Assembly: GCF_000010165.1 (NCBI RefSeq)
Contig: NC_012491.1
Location: 6,076,001 to 6,140,000 of the forward strand
Origin: Brevibacillus brevis NBRC 100599
GTDB taxonomy: Bacteria; Bacillota; Bacilli; Brevibacillales; Brevibacillaceae
DNA: 64,000 nt
Reading direction: 5' to 3'
In this document: positions 61,123-64,000 of the stretch, in pieces
Numbering within the stretch: position 1 is the stretch's first letter
Layout: every line of letters starts with the position of its first letter
Translations under genes and position numbers: made by a program
Notes under the pieces: generated by a model
The model's database searches: none
What the model saw: only the letters and a program-made list of their open reading frames with translations
Told to the model about the DNA's origin: nothing

Positions 61123-62304
61123 TCACTCATATCGCAACGCGTCAATCGGATGGAGCCTAGCTGCCTTATGAGCAGGATAGAGCCCAAAGAAAATACCAAT
61201 GGCACTAGAGAACCCGAAGGCAATTGCGATACTTTCCCACGATAATAGCGGCGGCACATCGACATATTGCGAGGCAAACATGGCTGTCCCGATACCGAGC
61301 AGCACGCCAATCGTTCCACCAATCAGGCAGACGATCATCGACTCGATCAAAAACTGCAGCATAATATCTCCGTAACGCGCCCCTAACGCTTTGCGAATGC
61401 CGATTTCCCGCGTCCGCTCCGTGACGGAAACGAGCATGATGTTCATGACGCCAATCCCACCGACAAACAGCGCAATCCCGGCTGCAACACTAAAAATCGT
61501 GGTGAGCGTACCGGAAAAGGAATCCATCTCCCCTAGTGCGTTCTCGATACTATCGATTTGGTAATAGTTTTCGCGATCGTGCCTGCGGTTTAAGTACTTC
61601 TCTGTATGCATCTTGGCTGCTTCCATTGTTTCCTTCGACTTGGCTTTTACGGTTATCGAATGAACGTACTTGTACCCGTCCCTATTGTGCAGAAAGGTAA
61701 TCGGCACATAGGCACCCTCGGATCGACCAGCGTCAATCGTCAGCTTGGCTTCCCTTACCACGCCAATAACGACGACGGATGCTGCTTGGTAAGTCAAACG
61801 CTTGCCAATCGGGTCTTCACGTCCGAAAAGCCCTGCCGCTAACTTTTCGGTTAAAACGATAACCGGCTTCCCCTCTCTTACTTCCTTCGCAGTAAAATAT
61901 CTGCCTGCAACTAGTTTCAAGTTGGGTTGAACCTTTAACAGATCCTCATTTGTTCCTTGTATACTTGCGTCCTTCCCCTTTTTCGGGCCTCGAATCGTTC
62001 CAAAATAATTTGTGAACGGTACGGCCGCTTCAATGTAGGGCGATTGTTGAGGAAGTGCATAAGCATCCTCCACTGTCAAATCAGTAATCTTGCTTCCTTG
62101 GTCCCACCAAACAGTAACGCTGAAATTAGTAGCACCCAGCTTCTCCAACTGATCAGTATAGGCCTGTTGACTGCCGTTTCCTAGTGTAATCACGGCAATA
62201 ACAGACATGATTCCGATGATGATCCCAGACATCGTCAAGGTAGCACGCAGCTTATTTGTCCCAATCCCTTCCAGAGCCGTACGAAAGCTTTCGAGCAAAT
62301 TCAC
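61123..62304 (-). CDS. MacB/YknZ-type ABC transporter permease
   Basis: 393 residues. MacB_PCD plus FtsX layout: N-terminal helix in LRATLTMSGIIIGIMSVIAVITLG, an extracytoplasmic domain (about 45-260) and three C-terminal helices with GGIGVMNIMLVSVTERTREIGIRKALGA and GLYPAHKAARLHPIDALRYE. GTG start overlaps the ATPase stop by four bases; GAGGAGG ribosome site. It forms a tripartite-type exporter with the two upstream genes. In B. subtilis the related YknWXYZ protects against the SdpC toxin; LiaFSR-like neighbours elsewhere use similar exporters for peptides. Confidence 0.92.
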   Translation of the reverse strand: MNLLESFRTALEGIGTNKLRATLTMSGIIIGIMSVIAVITLGNGSQQAYTDQLEKLGATNFSVTVWWDQGSKITDLTVEDAYALPQQSPYIEAAVPFTNYFGTIRGPKKGKDASIQGTNEDLLKVQPNLKLVAGRYFTAKEVREGKPVIVLTEKLAAGLFGREDPIGKRLTYQAASVVVIGVVREAKLTIDAGRSEGAYVPITFLHNRDGYKYVHSITVKAKSKETMEAAKMHTEKYLNRRHDRENYYQIDSIENALGEMDSFSGTLTTIFSVAAGIALFVGGIGVMNIMLVSVTERTREIGIRKALGARYGDIMLQFLIESMIVCLIGGTIGVLLGIGTAMFASQYVDVPPLLSWESIAIAFGFSSAIGIFFGLYPAHKAARLHPIDALRYE

Positions 62305-63020
62305 GTGAGGATCACCTCCTCGGACGCAGTAGCAAACAGGCGCTCCTCCACTCGCTCATCCCGGATAATATGACCATCTCGAAACGTAATGACGCGCTCG
62401 GCATGCTGGGCGATATCGGCCTCGTGCGTGACGAGCAGAATCGTTACCCCTTGCGCATGCAACTCCTGAAAAATCGCCATGATCTCGATGCTGGAACGAC
62501 TGTCCAGATTCCCTGTCGGCTCGTCAGCAAGCAAAATGGCTGGCTGGTTAACCAACGCTCTGGCGATAGCTACCCGTTGTCTTTGACCGCCGGACAGCTG
62601 CGTTGGTTTATGATCCATCCGCTGGGCAAGTCCGACACGCTGCAACGCCGCTTTCGCTCTATTTTTGCGTTCTGTCATGCCGACGCCCGCATACATCATC
62701 GGCAGCTCAACATTTCGCAGCGAAGTAGCACGTGGCAACAGATGAAACGATTGAAAGACAAAGCCGATTTTTTGATTGCGTACCTGCGCCAGCCCACTAT
62801 CCTTCAACTGCGTAACATCAATTCCATCCAAGACGTACGATCCGGAGGTTGGCCGATCCAGACAACCCAGCATGTTCATAAACGTCGATTTTCCGGAACC
62901 AGAAGGTCCCACGATCGCCACGAATTCACCTTGAGCTACGTGGATATTGATATTTTGCAAAGCGAACAGCTCCAGCTCATCCGTCTTGTACTGTTTGGTT
63001 AACCCCTCAATGTTCAGCAT
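62301..63020 (-). CDS. MacB/YknY/LolD-type ABC transporter ATP-binding protein
   Basis: 239 residues. Walker A GPSGSGKST, Q-loop FVFQSFHLLPRATSLRNVELP, signature LSGGQRQRVAIARALVNQPAILLADEPTGNLDS with Walker B, and the H-loop LLVTHEAD. GNLDS is typical of the LolD/MacB export group. ATG lies 12 bases after the adaptor gene's stop, and its stop overlaps the permease start. Standard length. Confidence 0.95.
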   Translation of the reverse strand: MLNIEGLTKQYKTDELELFALQNINIHVAQGEFVAIVGPSGSGKSTFMNMLGCLDRPTSGSYVLDGIDVTQLKDSGLAQVRNQKIGFVFQSFHLLPRATSLRNVELPMMYAGVGMTERKNRAKAALQRVGLAQRMDHKPTQLSGGQRQRVAIARALVNQPAILLADEPTGNLDSRSSIEIMAIFQELHAQGVTILLVTHEADIAQHAERVITFRDGHIIRDERVEERLFATASEEVILT

Positions 63021-63032
63021 ATGTATCCTCCT

Positions 63033-64000
63033 TTACCCCGCAAACTCTTCGGGAGATGCTTGGAAGATCACTTCATTTTCTTGCAAGGTTTCCGGTGGAT
63101 TCGCTACCAATTCTTCACTGCCATCCAATCCGCTTTCAATTTGGATAAACAATTCACTTTCAATTCCAGTCGTCACTTTTTTCTTCTTGGCCTTGCCATT
63201 TTCCGCTACCCAGACAAAAGAAGATCCATCTTGATCCGTCACGACTGCCTCAATGGGGACTTGCATGACGTTTGCTGCTTTTTGCAGGACGATGTTCACA
63301 TCCACGTGAAAACCTGGCTTCAAATACTCCCTCGTCTCATTTATATGGACAGCGACCGGCACTCCCGTACTCTCTCCACCCGGCTCTTTGCTGGTTACAG
63401 CCATAGGAGATATGCGCAACACCTTACCTTGCAACTGTTCTCCGCCTAAGGAAATGCCTGAGACCACCGCATCCTGTCCGATTTTGATTTTACGCAAGTC
63501 AGATTCTCCAACTGCTGCTTCGACCATAACATCATTGGTATCTCCAACCGTGAGAATTTCCTCGCCTTTACTTAGGTACTTCCCTTGTTTCACCTTCATG
63601 GAGAGCACCGTCCCCTCAATCGGTGACACGATGCTGCTTTGCACACGTTGCTTTTCATATTTTGCTTTTTCCAAATTCAGCTTTTGAATTTGCGCCTCGT
63701 AGGAGCGAATCTCTGCCTTGTCTGGCCCTTTTTGCTTCAAAAGTAAATCTTGCTTCGCGACCCTTACTCTTGATTCTGCGGTCTGTAGCTTTTGCTTCGC
63801 CTCCTCTACAGCCTGTTGGGTAGACACACCTGCGGTAAACAGCGATTGTGTTCGCTGGTAATCTTTTAATGCCGTTTGGTATTCGCGTTCATGCTGGGCA
63901 AGCTGCTCTTGCATTTTCGTGACTTCCTCAGGTTCCACACCTTTGGAGAGCCTTGCGATATTCGCTTCCTGAATGGTGATCTGTGCCTCGATATCCATGA
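63033..64000 (-). CDS. HlyD/MacA-type membrane fusion adaptor, C-terminal part
   Basis: The gene runs out of the right edge; 322 residues are visible, lacking the N-terminal anchor. Visible parts: coiled-coil hairpin (about 1-115; KMQEQLAQHEREYQTALKDY, VEEAKQKLQTAESRVRVAKQ), lipoyl half-motif SSIVSPIEGTVLSMKVKQGKYLSKG, beta-barrel (VMVEAAVGESDLRKIKIGQ) and membrane-proximal domain (GSSFVWVAENGKAKKKKVTTG). Same order as yknX-yknY-yknZ. In Gram-positives it contacts the exporter and probably cell-wall-facing substrates. Confidence 0.92.
   Translation of the reverse strand, partial: MDIEAQITIQEANIARLSKGVEPEEVTKMQEQLAQHEREYQTALKDYQRTQSLFTAGVSTQQAVEEAKQKLQTAESRVRVAKQDLLLKQKGPDKAEIRSYEAQIQKLNLEKAKYEKQRVQSSIVSPIEGTVLSMKVKQGKYLSKGEEILTVGDTNDVMVEAAVGESDLRKIKIGQDAVVSGISLGGEQLQGKVLRISPMAVTSKEPGGESTGVPVAVHINETREYLKPGFHVDVNIVLQKAANVMQVPIEAVVTDQDGSSFVWVAENGKAKKKKVTTGIESELFIQIESGLDGSEELVANPPETLQENEVIFQASPEEFAG

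Overview
The window looks like a chromosomal segment of a Gram-positive, endospore-forming, mid-GC Firmicute, most likely Brevibacillus or a close relative in the Paenibacillaceae. This rests on strong AGGAGG-type ribosome sites, frequent TTG/GTG starts, Bacillus-type families (YhgE/Pip, BlaI/BlaR1, OhrR/Ohr, EfeUB), sporulation-type promoter motifs and a BclA-like collagen protein. The genus is inferred from gene style, not from a marker gene. I see no rRNA, tRNA, CRISPR array, prophage or intact insertion sequence.

Layout. 1-2.3 kb: end of an EfeB peroxidase gene and the EfeU/FTR1 iron permease. 2.4-6.2 kb: a membrane polyprenyl-phosphate sugar cassette (phosphoribosyltransferase, small flippase-like protein, DUF212/PAP2 phosphatase, GT-C glycosyltransferase). 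6.3-9.4 kb: OsmC protein, a small secreted protein, a DUF4097-like protein and UppP, then a large nested palindrome. 9.7-17.3 kb (minus): a five-gene synthase-dependent exopolysaccharide operon with a PilZ-hyaluronan-synthase-like GT2, UDP-HexNAc-type dehydrogenase, two NodB-type proteins and a GH18-like protein. 17.5-22 kb (minus): a GABA operon (gabT plus aldehyde dehydrogenase) with a clear sigma-54 promoter, three palindromic activator sites and its sigma-54 activator. 22-27 kb: a repeat-rich unknown protein, a frameshifted methyltransferase, a BlaI/M56-M23 pair with two operators, and an arylamine N-acetyltransferase. 27-33 kb: a second sigma-54 activator divergent from an SDR plus a strongly divergent GcvPA/GcvPB-like pair. 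33-44 kb: a MarR-MFS pair with matching operators, a YhgE/Pip protein, an ECF sigma/anti-sigma pair, and an OhrR-Ohr-esterase regulon with matching operators. 44-47 kb (minus): a Fur-type siderophore importer without an ATPase gene. 47-57 kb: a probable spore-surface glycoprotein locus. 57-64 kb: a fused histidine kinase/response regulator, a membrane-attached serine hydrolase, and a MacAB/YknXYZ-type exporter cut by the window end.

The main theme is the cell envelope: lipid-linked sugar synthesis, undecaprenyl recycling, an exopolysaccharide synthase and a glycosyltransferase/methyltransferase/collagen-protein locus. The second theme is tightly wired local regulation, with each regulator next to its targets and visible binding sites. 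The most interesting candidates for undescribed biology are the spore-surface glycosylation locus, the GcvP-like operon under sigma-54 control, the PilZ-controlled polysaccharide operon and the phosphoribosyl-polyprenyl cassette.
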